From the NCBI RefSeq assembly GCF_036013955.1, contig NZ_CP107903.1:2542001-2606000 (forward strand): DNA of 64,000 bases, read 5' to 3'. Shown here piece after piece: positions 39,950-50,428 of the stretch (its first letter is position 1; each line of letters starts with the position of its first letter). Both the position numbers and the translations under genes were made by a program. The notes beneath the pieces are model-generated. The model worked only from the letters and a program-made list of their open reading frames with translations. It was not told where the DNA came from and did not search any database. This DNA comes from Streptomyces sp. NBC_00459. Its GTDB lineage: Bacteria; Actinomycetota; Actinomycetes; Streptomycetales; Streptomycetaceae.

Positions 39950-41704
39950 GTGCCTCAACTACGCCTCGCCCTGAACCAGATCGACTCGCGCGTCGGCGAC
40001 ATCGCCGGAAACGCGGACTCGATCCTCCGCTGGACCCGGCACTCCGCCGAGCAGGGAGCGCACCTCGTGGCGTTCCCGGAGATGGTGCTGACCGGGTACC
40101 CCGTCGAGGACCTCGCCCTGCGCTCCTCCTTCGTGGAGGCGTCCCGCGCGGCCCTGCGCTCGCTCGCCACGCGCCTGGCCGACGAGGGCTTCGGCGAGCT
40201 GCCCGTGGTCGTCGGCTACCTCGACAGGTCCGAGAGCGACCTGCCGAAGTTCGGCCGCCCGGCCGGCTCCCCGCGCAACGCGGGCGCCGTGCTGCACAGG
40301 GGCGAGGTGCTCCTGACGTACGCCAAGCACCACCTCCCCAACTACGGCGTCTTCGACGAGTTCCGCTACTTCGTGCCGGGCGACACCATGCCCGTGCTGC
40401 GCGTGCACGGCGTCGATGTGGCGCTCGCGATCTGCGAGGACCTCTGGCAGGACGGCGGCCGGGTCCCGGCGGCACGCTCCGCGAGGGCGGGCCTCCTGCT
40501 CTCGATCAACGCCTCCCCGTTCGAGCGCGACAAGGACGACACCCGGCTGGAACTGGTGCGCAAGCGCGCCCAGGAGGCGGGCTGCACGACCGCCTATCTG
40601 GCGATGGTCGGCGGCCAGGACGAGCTGGTCTTCGACGGCGACTCGATCGTGGTCGACAAGGACGGCGAGGTGATCGCGAGGGCCCCGCAGTTCACGGAGG
40701 GCTGTGTGGTCCTGGACCTGGACCTGCCCGCGGCCCTGACCGACGCTCCCACCGGCGTGGTGGACGACGGTCTGCGCATCGACCGCGTGGTGCTGTCCGA
40801 GGAGCCCTTGCCGGCGTACGAGCCCGAGCTGACGGGCGCGTACGCGGAACGCCTGGACGACGACGAGGAGATGTACTCGGCGCTGGTGGTGGGCCTGCGG
40901 GCGTACGCGGCGAAGAACGGCTTCAGGTCGGTCCTGATCGGCCTCTCCGGCGGTATCGACTCGGCGCTGGTCGCGGCGCTCGCGTGCGACGCGGTGGGCG
41001 CGGAGAACGTGTACGGCGTGGCGATGCCGTCGAAGTACTCGTCCGACCACTCGATCGGCGACGCGGCGGAACTCGCGAAGCGGACGGGCCTCAACTTCCG
41101 TACGGTGCCGATCGCGCCGATGTTCGACGCGTACATGGACTCGCTGGGCCTGACGGGTCTGGCGGAGGAGAACCTCCAGTCCCGCCTGCGCGGCACGATG
41201 CTGATGGCGATCTCCAACCAGGAGGGCCACATCGTGCTGGCGCCCGGCAACAAGTCGGAACTGGCGGTGGGTTACTCGACTCTGTACGGCGACTCGGTGG
41301 GCGCGTACGGCCCGATCAAGGACGTGTACAAGACGTCGATCTTCCGCCTGGCCCGGTGGCGCAACCGCGCGGCCGTGGAACGGGGCCAGACTCCGCCGAT
41401 CCCGGAGAACTCGATCGCGAAGCCGCCGAGCGCGGAGCTGCGTCCGGGCCAGATCGACACGGATTCCCTCCCCGACTATCCGGTGCTGGACGCGATTCTC
41501 GAGTTGTACGTGGACCGGGACTCGGGTGCCGACGCGATTGTCGCGGCCGGGTACGACGCGGAACTGGTGACCCGGGTGCTGCGGATGGTGGACACGGCGG
41601 AGTACAAGCGGCGGCAGTATCCGCCGGGCACGAAGATCTCGGCCAAGGGGTTCGGGAAGGACCGGCGGCTGCCCATCACCAACGGGTGGCGCGAGTCGGT
41701 CTGA
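39950..41704 (+). CDS. nadE: NAD synthetase, glutamine-dependent
   Basis: A 584-aa two-domain enzyme. The N-terminal nitrilase-type glutaminase has the triad E44 (FPEMVLTGYP), K126 (AKHHLPNYG) and C162 (AICEDLW). The C-terminal synthetase has the ATP pyrophosphatase loop LSGGIDSALV and ends FRLARWRNRAAVERGQ... KDRRLPITNGWR. It makes NAD from deamido-NAD, glutamine and ATP, the last step of NAD synthesis. GTG 39950 was chosen; a TTG at 39929 is in frame. A full AT-richer intergenic region follows. Confidence 0.96.
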   Translation: MPQLRLALNQIDSRVGDIAGNADSILRWTRHSAEQGAHLVAFPEMVLTGYPVEDLALRSSFVEASRAALRSLATRLADEGFGELPVVVGYLDRSESDLPKFGRPAGSPRNAGAVLHRGEVLLTYAKHHLPNYGVFDEFRYFVPGDTMPVLRVHGVDVALAICEDLWQDGGRVPAARSARAGLLLSINASPFERDKDDTRLELVRKRAQEAGCTTAYLAMVGGQDELVFDGDSIVVDKDGEVIARAPQFTEGCVVLDLDLPAALTDAPTGVVDDGLRIDRVVLSEEPLPAYEPELTGAYAERLDDDEEMYSALVVGLRAYAAKNGFRSVLIGLSGGIDSALVAALACDAVGAENVYGVAMPSKYSSDHSIGDAAELAKRTGLNFRTVPIAPMFDAYMDSLGLTGLAEENLQSRLRGTMLMAISNQEGHIVLAPGNKSELAVGYSTLYGDSVGAYGPIKDVYKTSIFRLARWRNRAAVERGQTPPIPENSIAKPPSAELRPGQIDTDSLPDYPVLDAILELYVDRDSGADAIVAAGYDAELVTRVLRMVDTAEYKRRQYPPGTKISAKGFGKDRRLPITNGWRESV

Positions 41705-41783
41705 GGGATGCGGGCGGGGTGGGTGGGGGCGGATCCCCACCCACCCCGCCCTCGTTCCACTCCCACAACCGGCGACGTTACCG

Positions 41784-41854
41784 GTTCGGAATTTCGAGCA
41801 ATTCAATTCGGTCCGGTTCGGCATTTCGATCACATACCGTTCGGCATTTCGATC
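41784..41854. repeat. Three 16-base direct repeats
   Basis: GTTCGGAATTTCGAGC (41784), GTTCGGCATTTCGATC (41816) and GTTCGGCATTTCGATC (41839). The second and third are identical. They lie 340-400 bases upstream of the arabinofuranosidase gene. Their AT-rich core is unlike nearby DNA. Confidence 0.8.
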
Positions 41855-41917
41855 GAATTCCAGTACGGCGCTTCTCTGCCCGGGAATTTGACGACCTTTT
41901 GGCTGACGCTTGACGAC

Positions 41918-41934
41918 TTGTTAGCGCTCGCATG
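41918..41934. promoter_or_regulatory. LacI-family operator-like site, distal
   Basis: TTGTTAGCGCTCGCATG carries the AGCGCT core typical of operators for LacI-family sugar repressors. A TTGACG box at 41910-41915 precedes it. Confidence 0.6.
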
Positions 41935-42077
41935 CGACTCATGCCGGAAATATTGACGCAACTTCACGCCGGAGCCATACTGGCGGCCACCTGACCTCCA
42001 GGTACTCCCACCGGTCGTCCGAAGTCCCGTACAACACCCTTCCCCAAGTTTTTCCGGCCTTCTCCTGAGCGCAAAAT

Positions 42078-42094
42078 TTGTTAGCGCTCACATC
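42078..42094. promoter_or_regulatory. LacI-family operator-like site, proximal
   Basis: TTGTTAGCGCTCACATC repeats the distal site with 14 of 17 matches, exactly 160 bases further on and 95 bases before the arabinofuranosidase ATG. The paired arrangement suggests DNA looping by a LacI-type repressor encoded elsewhere. Confidence 0.65.
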
Positions 42095-42189
42095 ACGCAT
42101 TCGCGACGAAGTTTCCGCTGCACTAAAGCCCGATCCGGTCAGCGGCACCTTCGGGTATTCGTCATGCCCAAAAGGAACGGAGATCAACG

Positions 42190-43689
42190 ATGATTTCTCT
42201 TTCAGGTCGGCAACGCCTCAGAGGGATACTTCTCTCGGTCGGCGCGACCGTCGCGGTGGTCGCCGGCCTCCTGGTCGGCGCCGCCGGCCCGTCACAGGCC
42301 GCCACCTCGCTCCCGTGCGACATCTACGCCGCGGCCGGCACGCCCTGCGTCGCCGCGCACAGCACCACACGCGCGCTCTACGCCGCGTACAGCGGCCACC
42401 TCTACCAGGTGAAGCGAGCCTCGGACGCCACGACGACCGACATCGGCACCCTCACCGCGGGCGGCTACGCCAACGCCGCCGCGCAGGACTCCTTCTGCTC
42501 CGGCACGACGTGCGTCATCACCGAGATCTACGACCAGAGCCCCAAGCACAACGACCTCACCGTCGAAGGCCCCGGCGGCAACGGCGGCCAGGACGTCGGC
42601 GCCATCGCCAACGCGCTGCCGGTGACGGTCGGCGGGCACGCGGCCTACGGGATCTTCGTGTCGGCCGGCGTCGGCTACCGCGACAACAGCACGACGGGCA
42701 TCGCCACCGGGAGCGCCCCCGAGGGCATGTACATGGTGACCAGCGGCCACCACGTCAACAACCGCTGCTGCTTCGACTACGGCAACGCCGAGACGTCCGG
42801 CAACGACACCGGCAACGGCCACATGGACGCACTCAACTTCGGTACGGAGTGCTGGTTCTCGTGTTCCGGTGCCGGATCGGGCCCCTGGGTCGAGGCGGAC
42901 CTGGAGAACGGGCTCTTCTTCGGCGGAAACGGCTCCCACCCGAGCAACACCGGAAACAGCAGTGAGTTCGTCACGGCCCTGCTCAAGAACAACGGCACAA
43001 CGACCTATGCCCTCAAGGGCGGCAACGCACAATCAGGGTCGTTGACCACCTGGTACGACGGAGCTCTGCCCAACCTCGGCGGATACACCCCGATGCAGAA
43101 GGAGGGCGCGATCGTCCTGGGCACCGGTGGTGACAACAGCAACGGCTCCGACGGCTCCTTCTTCGAGGGCGTCATGACCGCCGGCTACCCGACCGACGCC
43201 GCCGACAACGCCGTGCAGGCCAACATCACCGCCGTCGGCTACACCACCCCGACCGCCGCCTTCCCCGTCGCCGGCACCGCCTACCGGCTGACCAACACCA
43301 ACTCGGGCAAGGTCCTGGACGCGGTGAACTGCGGTACCGCCAACGGGACCTCGATCGACCTCTGGGCCTCGCTCGGCAACACCTGCCAGCAGTGGAAGTT
43401 CGCCAGTGCGGGCAACGGCCACTACACCATCACCAACGTCAACAGCGGCACCGTCCTGGACGACAAGGACTGCAAGCAGTCCAACGGCACGGCCGTCCAG
43501 CTGTGGGCCTCGCTCGGCAACCGCTGCCAGCAGTGGGACGTCACCCACGTCGGCAGCCACTACACCATCAGCAACGTCAACACGGGCATGACGCTGGACG
43601 TCACGAACTGCGCAACGGCCAACGGCACCGTGGTCCGCCAGTGGCAGCAGCTCGACAACACCTGCCAGCAGTGGGACATCGCGCCCTAG
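42190..43689 (+). CDS. Secreted alpha-L-arabinofuranosidase (GH54-like) with ricin-type carbohydrate-binding module
   Basis: A 499-aa exported enzyme. The signal peptide is cut at about SQA-A (residue 37). Residues about 38-350 match the catalytic domain of AbfB (GH54): CDIYAAAGTPCVAAHSTTRALYAAY, SGPWVEADLENGLF with the likely nucleophile E235, and a late Asp-rich block (GGDNSNGSDGSFFEG). Residues about 360-499 are a ricin-type beta-trefoil of three QxW repeats (CQQWKF, CQQWDV, CQQWDI). It would release arabinose from arabinoxylan or arabinan. Typical GH54 enzymes carry a CBM42 instead. A LacI-type operator pair lies upstream and a terminator follows. Confidence 0.9.
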   Translation: MISLSGRQRLRGILLSVGATVAVVAGLLVGAAGPSQAATSLPCDIYAAAGTPCVAAHSTTRALYAAYSGHLYQVKRASDATTTDIGTLTAGGYANAAAQDSFCSGTTCVITEIYDQSPKHNDLTVEGPGGNGGQDVGAIANALPVTVGGHAAYGIFVSAGVGYRDNSTTGIATGSAPEGMYMVTSGHHVNNRCCFDYGNAETSGNDTGNGHMDALNFGTECWFSCSGAGSGPWVEADLENGLFFGGNGSHPSNTGNSSEFVTALLKNNGTTTYALKGGNAQSGSLTTWYDGALPNLGGYTPMQKEGAIVLGTGGDNSNGSDGSFFEGVMTAGYPTDAADNAVQANITAVGYTTPTAAFPVAGTAYRLTNTNSGKVLDAVNCGTANGTSIDLWASLGNTCQQWKFASAGNGHYTITNVNSGTVLDDKDCKQSNGTAVQLWASLGNRCQQWDVTHVGSHYTISNVNTGMTLDVTNCATANGTVVRQWQQLDNTCQQWDIAP

Positions 43690-43704
43690 CGGGCACCCCC
43701 ACCC

Positions 43705-43746
43705 CCGAAGACCTGCCGGATGCCCACATCTCCGGCAGGTCTTCGG
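43705..43746 (+). terminator. Terminator after the arabinofuranosidase gene
   Basis: Perfect 16-bp arms (CCGAAGACCTGCCGGA and complement) with a 10-base loop, 15 bases after the stop. A second small G/C inverted repeat follows and could serve the convergent gene. Confidence 0.85.
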
Positions 43747-43769
43747 CCCTCCGGAGGCCTGCCGGAGGG

Positions 43770-44342
43770 TCAACGGACGACGTCGAAGACGTTCTTCTGC
43801 AGACCGTTGGCGTACGCCTCGGACTCGACGAGCTTCAGCTTCTGGGCGTCCTTGTCCGTGCCGCTGAACAGCCGCTTGCCCGCGCCGAGCAGCAGCGGGA
43901 AGACCAGCAGGTGATAGCGGTCGATGAGGCCGGCGTCGGAGAGGTCGCGGGTGAGGGTGGCGCTGCCGTGGATGATGATCGGGCCGCCCTCGGTCTCCTT
44001 CAGTGCGGCCACGTCGTCGAGCGAGCGCAGGATCGTGGTCTCGCCCCAGTTCGACACCAGGGCGTCCTCGGTGAGGGTGGTGGAGACGACGTACTTCGGC
44101 ATCACCTTGTAGTCGGCGAAGTCCTCCATGTCCGGCCAGACCGGGCTGAACGACTCGTAGCTGACGCGACCCAACAGCATCGCGGCGGCTTCCTTCTGCT
44201 CCCGGCCCTTGATCTCGAACGCCTCCGGGAGGAACTCGACGTCCTTGAAGGTCCAGCCGGCGTTCCGGTAACCGGGCTCACCGCCCGGGGCCTCCACGAC
44301 TCCGTCGAGCGAGACAAAGGCGGTGCTGATGAGGGTGCGCAT
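43770..44342 (-). CDS. Dihydrofolate-reductase-family (RibD_C) protein
   Basis: A 190-aa protein with the RibD_C/DHFR-like fold: MRTLISTAFVSLDGVVEAPGGE at the start, LLGRVSYESFSPVWP, and GGPIIIHGSATLTRDLSDAGLIDRYHLLVFPLLLGAGKRLF, which is the conserved nucleotide-binding block. It is an NADPH-dependent reductase of unknown substrate. ATG 44342 starts the conserved fold directly. It is convergent with the arabinofuranosidase gene. Confidence 0.88.
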   Translation of the reverse strand: MRTLISTAFVSLDGVVEAPGGEPGYRNAGWTFKDVEFLPEAFEIKGREQKEAAAMLLGRVSYESFSPVWPDMEDFADYKVMPKYVVSTTLTEDALVSNWGETTILRSLDDVAALKETEGGPIIIHGSATLTRDLSDAGLIDRYHLLVFPLLLGAGKRLFSGTDKDAQKLKLVESEAYANGLQKNVFDVVR

Positions 44343-44509
44343 CTCGGGTCTCCTGGGTGCGTCTCATGGCTGGTACTGGTTCCCAGCCGGTTCACCATGC
44401 CTGACTCCGGGCCGCGGTGAAACTCATCGGCGATCAGCGCCAGCCGCCCGGGCCCGCAGAACACCAAAACTGCGGGGCTGCTGTCTCGTGCGGTCGTTAC
44501 GATCACGGC

Positions 44510-45160
44510 ATGACTGCCGACAGACGAATCGCGCGAGCCGAACTCCTTTACGAACGTGCCGTGTTCGGCGGAGACAGCAGCGCGCTGGCGTCCGCCGACC
44601 GGAGTCTCGACGAGGTCGAGGCGGACCTCGCGCTGACTCGCGGCAAGGTGACTCACGCGCGCTTCCTGGAGGAGCGGGTCGAGGACGCACGGGAGTCGGA
44701 GCTCTTCGAGCGGGCGGCGGAGCTGTACGGCCGGCTCGGCGACGTCCGGGGCGAGGGCGAGGCGGTGTTCTGGGTCGGCACCTTCCACCAGGTGGTCCGG
44801 GACGACACCGAGGCCGCCGTGCCGGCCTTCGAACGTGCCCTCGCCCTCGCCACCCGGGCCGGCGACCGGTTGACGATGTCCTACGCCTTGCGGCACCTCG
44901 GCTTCGCCGACCACATGGCCGGCCGCCTGACCGAGGCCCGTGCGCACCTTGAGGAGTCCACCCGTCTCCGCCGGGAGCTGGGATTCCTGCCGGGGGTGGC
45001 GGCGAACCTGGTCGGGCTGGCGCACCTGGCCGCCCAGCAGGAGCGCCGGGACGACGCGGCGGCTCTGCTCGACGAGGCGACGGAGCTGTGCGAGAGCACC
45101 GACGCGCAGGGCGTGCTGCGCTGGGTGGCGGAGGCCCGCGAGGAGCTCAAGCTGCCGTAG
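44510..45160 (+). CDS. Tetratricopeptide-repeat protein
   Basis: A 216-aa protein made of TPR hairpins: ELFERAAELYGRLGDVRGEGEAVFWVGTFHQVVRDD, AVPAFERALALATRAGDRLTMSYALRHLGFADHMAGRLTEARAHLEES, and GVAANLVGLAHLAAQQERRDDAAALLDEATEL. It is soluble, with no catalytic motif, and is probably a scaffold. ATG 44510 follows GATCACGGC without a clear ribosome site. It is divergent from the RibD_C gene and convergent with the MFS gene. Confidence 0.82.
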   Translation: MTADRRIARAELLYERAVFGGDSSALASADRSLDEVEADLALTRGKVTHARFLEERVEDARESELFERAAELYGRLGDVRGEGEAVFWVGTFHQVVRDDTEAAVPAFERALALATRAGDRLTMSYALRHLGFADHMAGRLTEARAHLEESTRLRRELGFLPGVAANLVGLAHLAAQQERRDDAAALLDEATELCESTDAQGVLRWVAEAREELKLP

Positions 45161-45239
45161 GCGGCGAGGGGGTGAAGGGGGAGTTTGAGGACGCCCTGGA
45201 AACAAGCCGTAAACGGGTGGGCGGGGGGAAATCACCCCC

Positions 45240-46514
45240 TCAGTGGTGCACCTTCTCCGCCCGCACAGGCACATGCGACGCGACCACACGACCCCGTCCG
45301 ACCGACGGAGACTCCACCACGTACGCCACTCCCGCGACGCCCAGGCCCAGCAGGGCCAGAACCGCCCCGACCAGTGCCGGAGACGTCGCCCCGAAGCCCG
45401 CCGCGAGGGCGAGACCCCCGATCCACGCTCCCCCGGCGTTCGCCAGGTTGAAGGCCGCCTGGTTCGCCGAGGACGCCAGGGACGGGGCCGTCGACGCCCT
45501 CTCCATCACCATCAGGTTGAGCGGCGACCCCGTGACGAACGCCGCCACGCCGAGCAGCGTGACCGCCAGCGCCGCGCTCCACGCCGTACTCATCAGCAGC
45601 GGGAACGCCCCCAGGACCGCGGTCAGCGACACCAGGCCGCCGAACAGCGTGCCCCGCATCGAGTGGTCCGCGAGCCGGCCGCCCAGCAGGTTGCCGACCG
45701 TCGCGCCGACGCCGAACAGGGCCAGCAGCAGCGTCACGCTGGAGTCCGCGTACCCGGCGGAGTCCGTGAGCATCGGGGTGATGTAGCTGTACGCCGAGAA
45801 GAGGGCGCCGAAGCCCGCCACCGTCGTACCGAGGGCCAGCCAGACCGGCAGCGACCTCAGTGCGGCCAGTTCGCCGCGCAGCCCCACCACCGGTGCTGCC
45901 ACCCGGTCCCGCGGGATCAGCAGCGCCAGCGCCGCTATCGCCGCCACGCCGATCACGCTGACGCCGAGGAAGGTGGCCCGCCAGCCGAGCTGCTGGCCCA
46001 TGGCCGTCGCCACCGGGACGCCGACCACGTTCGCGACCGTCAGGCCCAGGAACATCAGGGAGACCGAACGGGCCTTGCGCTCCGGGGCCACCATGCTCGT
46101 GGCCACCACCGCGCCGACGCCGAAGAAGGCGCCGTGCGGCAGCCCGCTCAGGAAGCGGGCGGCCAGGAGGTAGTCGTAGGTCGGTGCGAACGCGGAGAGC
46201 GCGTTGCCCGCGATGAACAGGCCCATCAGGCCGATCAGGACCTTGCGCCGCGCCATCCGGGCCGTGACCGCCGCGAGCAGCGGGGCGCCGATGACGACGC
46301 CGAGGGCGTACGCCGAGACCAGGTGACCGGCGGACGGGATCGAGACGCCCAGGTCTCCGGCGACGTCGGGCAGCAGGCCCATCATCACGAACTCGGTCGT
46401 CCCGATGCCGAAAGCACCCACAGCGAGGGCGAGCAGAGCCAGGGGCGTGGTTCTGCGGGCGGACACGGTGTTCGACGGCGTGGTGGGCGGCGTGGTCGGC
46501 GTGGGCCGGGACAT
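45240..46514 (-). CDS. MFS transporter, DHA1/AraJ-type
   Basis: A 424-aa permease with 12 predicted helices. AVGAFGIGTTEFVMMGLLPDVAGDLGVS is the signature start of the AraJ/purine-efflux PbuE-like group of drug:H+ antiporters, and RFLSGLPHGAFFGVGAV follows in the fourth helix. It probably exports a small molecule or sugar. Pro/Thr-rich cytosolic N terminus (residues 1-25). An inverted-repeat operator-like site lies 42 bases upstream of the start. Confidence 0.9.
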   Translation of the reverse strand: MSRPTPTTPPTTPSNTVSARRTTPLALLALAVGAFGIGTTEFVMMGLLPDVAGDLGVSIPSAGHLVSAYALGVVIGAPLLAAVTARMARRKVLIGLMGLFIAGNALSAFAPTYDYLLAARFLSGLPHGAFFGVGAVVATSMVAPERKARSVSLMFLGLTVANVVGVPVATAMGQQLGWRATFLGVSVIGVAAIAALALLIPRDRVAAPVVGLRGELAALRSLPVWLALGTTVAGFGALFSAYSYITPMLTDSAGYADSSVTLLLALFGVGATVGNLLGGRLADHSMRGTLFGGLVSLTAVLGAFPLLMSTAWSAALAVTLLGVAAFVTGSPLNLMVMERASTAPSLASSANQAAFNLANAGGAWIGGLALAAGFGATSPALVGAVLALLGLGVAGVAYVVESPSVGRGRVVASHVPVRAEKVHH

Positions 46515-46555
46515 CAGAGCGCGGGGCCTTTCGAAGGGTGCGGCGGGCGTACGTC

Positions 46556-46578
46556 CGTACAGTTTAAGTTCAAGTACG
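46556..46578. promoter_or_regulatory. Possible repressor site upstream of the MFS gene
   Basis: CGTAC and GTACG arms flank an AT-rich centre, AGTTTAAGTTCAA. AT-rich AAGTT cores like this are typical of MarR/HxlR-type operators in actinobacteria. No such regulator gene is adjacent. Confidence 0.4.
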
Positions 46579-46623
46579 GAACAAAGGCTGCCACGCCCAG
46601 TATTCCCCCGGTGCTCCCCCGGG

Positions 46624-47685
46624 TTACGAGCCGGTTGCCGAGTCCGGAATCTTCACCCTCGCCGCGATCGGCAGATGGTCGCTCGCCGTGCGCGGCAGTG
46701 ACCAGGAGCTGACCGGCTCCACGCCCTGCACCATGATCTGGTCGATCCGCGCGAGCGGGAACGACGCCGGCCAGCTGAACCCGAACCCGCTGCCCGACGC
46801 TCCCTGTGTGGAGCGCATCTGGGCGGTGACGGCGTTGAGCGCGCGGTCGTTCATCGTGCCGTTGAGGTCGCCGAGCAGGATCTTGCGCGTCAGCTTCTCG
46901 TCGTAGAGCGCCTCGCCCAGCGCGTCCGCGCTCCTGTCGCGCTGGCGGGCCGTGAACCCGGCCTCCAGCTTCACGCGTACCGACGGGAGGTGGGCGACGT
47001 ACACCGCGACCGGCCCCTCAGGCGTCGCCACGGTGGCGCGCATCGCGCGGGTCCAGCCCAGCTTGATGTCCACCGGGCGGGAGGCGCTGAGCGGGTACTT
47101 GCTCCACAGGCCGACCGTGCCCTGCACCGAGTGGTACTTGTACGTCGACGCGAGGGCCTTCTCGTACGTCGGGACCGCCGTCTCCGTCAGCTCCTCCAGG
47201 GCGAGGAGGTCGGCGCCGGAGCCCGCCACCTCGCGGGCCGTGCCGGACGGGTCCGGGTTCTCCGCGTTGACGTTGTGGGTGGCCACCGTCAGGTTGCCGC
47301 CGGTGCCCGCGTTGCTGCCGAGCAGTCCGCCGAAGAGGTTGAACCAGACCGCCGTCGGCAGCACCACCGCGATCAGCGCGGTCGCGGAGCGCCGGACCAG
47401 CGCGAGGATCAGCAGCAGCGGTACGGAGACGATGCCGAACCAGGGCAGGAACGTCTCGCTGAGACTGCCGAGGTTGCCGATCCGGTTGGGGATCTGCGCG
47501 TGCAGGACCATCACCAGGGCGAGCAGGACGGCCAGCACCGCCGTGATCAGTCCTCGGAGCCAGATTCTCGGATCGTCCCGCCAGCCGGCTGTCAGACGGC
47601 TCATCAGGCGCCGAAGCCGGGGTCCCCGGCGCTCGGGTCCCGAGCCTCCGTTGTCCGTCTCCGTCATGTACGCCTGCTGGGCCAT
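46624..47685 (-). CDS. Endonuclease/exonuclease/phosphatase-family membrane protein
   Basis: A 353-aa protein. Three N-terminal helices (about 44-62, 76-95, 100-122) anchor an EEP domain on the outside: VATHNVNAENP, LLALEELTE (catalytic Glu), LLGDLNGTMND and TASDHLPIAARV, the four conserved blocks of the fold. Many actinobacteria have such membrane-tethered EEP proteins; they may act on nucleic acid, phosphoesters or lipids. Start ATG 47685 (MAQQAYM) was kept; 47667 is an alternative. Confidence 0.88.
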   Translation of the reverse strand: MAQQAYMTETDNGGSGPERRGPRLRRLMSRLTAGWRDDPRIWLRGLITAVLAVLLALVMVLHAQIPNRIGNLGSLSETFLPWFGIVSVPLLLILALVRRSATALIAVVLPTAVWFNLFGGLLGSNAGTGGNLTVATHNVNAENPDPSGTAREVAGSGADLLALEELTETAVPTYEKALASTYKYHSVQGTVGLWSKYPLSASRPVDIKLGWTRAMRATVATPEGPVAVYVAHLPSVRVKLEAGFTARQRDRSADALGEALYDEKLTRKILLGDLNGTMNDRALNAVTAQMRSTQGASGSGFGFSWPASFPLARIDQIMVQGVEPVSSWSLPRTASDHLPIAARVKIPDSATGS

Positions 47686-47902
47686 ACCGTCGCCTCACAA
47701 CCTGCCGTGCATACCGTCCGTCCCCCGCGCCTAAGACCCTAGGGGATGATCGGTTCCGATCTCGCCGTCCCATGACGGCCGTACGGGGACGATGACGAAC
47801 AAGTCGGCACGACCAGTTCCGGTTGCCGCCCGCAGACGGTCCTCTGTGACCAAACACGCACAGTCGAGCGTCGACCGGTCCGACAGGCGTACGAATTCCC
47901 GC

Positions 47903-48520
47903 TTATGGGGCGATCGGCCGCAGACCTTCCAGCAGAGTGTCGACGATCTGCTCGGCGAGGCCCTCCGGCAGTTCCGCGTCGGAACGCAGTACGGAGCGCA
48001 GGAGCATGGGGCCGACGAAGAGGTCGTTCATCAGGGTGACGTCGACGTCCGGGCGTACCTCGCCGGTCCGCTGGCCGCGGCGCAGGAGTTCGACGCCGAG
48101 CAGACGGCGCGGTTCGAGGACGGTGTCGCTGTAGGCGGCCCAGAGTTTGGGGCTGCTCTTCATCTGGGCGTGGACGTTGTGCAGGAACGCCGAGGACTGT
48201 TTGGCCAGCCCGCGTCGGCGCAGCGTCTCCAGCAGGACGACCAGGTCGTCACGGACCGACGTACCGGGCAGTTCCGGGTCCACGGGCTCCATGACGCGCA
48301 TGACGTCGACGAAGAGCTCCTCCTTGCCCGGCCAGCGGCGGTAGATGGTGGCCTTGCCGACACCGGCGGTGCGTGCCACCCGCTCGATGGAGATGTCCGC
48401 GAGCGGCACGCCCTCCTCCAGGAGCTGCATCACGCCCTCGATGATGGAGCGCTCCACGGCTTCGCTCCGGGGGCGGCCACGGGGGCTGCTCCGACCGTCC
48501 AGGCCTTCCACGAGGTTCAC
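47903..48520 (-). CDS. TetR-family repressor of the adjacent MFS exporter
   Basis: A 205-aa regulator. The helix-turn-helix (DISIERVARTAGVGKATIYRRWPGKEELF) lies at about residues 40-68, with a TetR_C-type ligand-binding domain. It follows the DHA2 exporter gene on the same strand with a 66-base gap, so the two are probably co-transcribed from the promoter with the 31-bp palindrome, giving autoregulation. The GTG start follows GGAGAGGAG. Confidence 0.92.
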   Translation of the reverse strand: MNLVEGLDGRSSPRGRPRSEAVERSIIEGVMQLLEEGVPLADISIERVARTAGVGKATIYRRWPGKEELFVDVMRVMEPVDPELPGTSVRDDLVVLLETLRRRGLAKQSSAFLHNVHAQMKSSPKLWAAYSDTVLEPRRLLGVELLRRGQRTGEVRPDVDVTLMNDLFVGPMLLRSVLRSDAELPEGLAEQIVDTLLEGLRPIAP

Positions 48521-48586
48521 GCGGCCCGCTCCTCTCCTCGTCGCACTTCCTTGCGTCCTGTGTCCTGCGATGATTCTCCCTGCTGT

Positions 48587-50248
<1,662 letters not shown>

Positions 50249-50428
50249 TTACGCATGGCCACACCTTGGGCCGCCCCTCGGCTCGCGTCGCCTCACACGC
50301 GAGACGTTCAGCACACAGGCCCCACTCCACAGGCGACCACTAGCCGTCCTTGGACGGGAGGTGCCACCATGGAGGCGATCCGGGGACGCCGTCAGGGCGC
50401 CTCGAGATGATTTGAAGGAGCCGTTGCC

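Larger units (their letters stand above)
41705..42189. other. AT-richer intergenic region upstream of the arabinofuranosidase
   Basis: This 485-base gap is lower in GC than its surroundings and carries no gene. It holds three GTTCGG(C/A)ATTTCGA(T/G)C direct repeats (41784-41854), a TTGACG box at 41910, and two TTGTTAGCGCTC sites 160 bases apart. A short G/C-rich inverted repeat (GTGGGGG.../CCCCCAC..., about 41717-41750) after nadE may end its transcript. Confidence 0.65.

Noticed and set aside
41784..41854. Three spaced repeats considered as a small CRISPR array.
   Set aside because: Only three copies with unequal 16- and 7-base gaps and no cas genes nearby.
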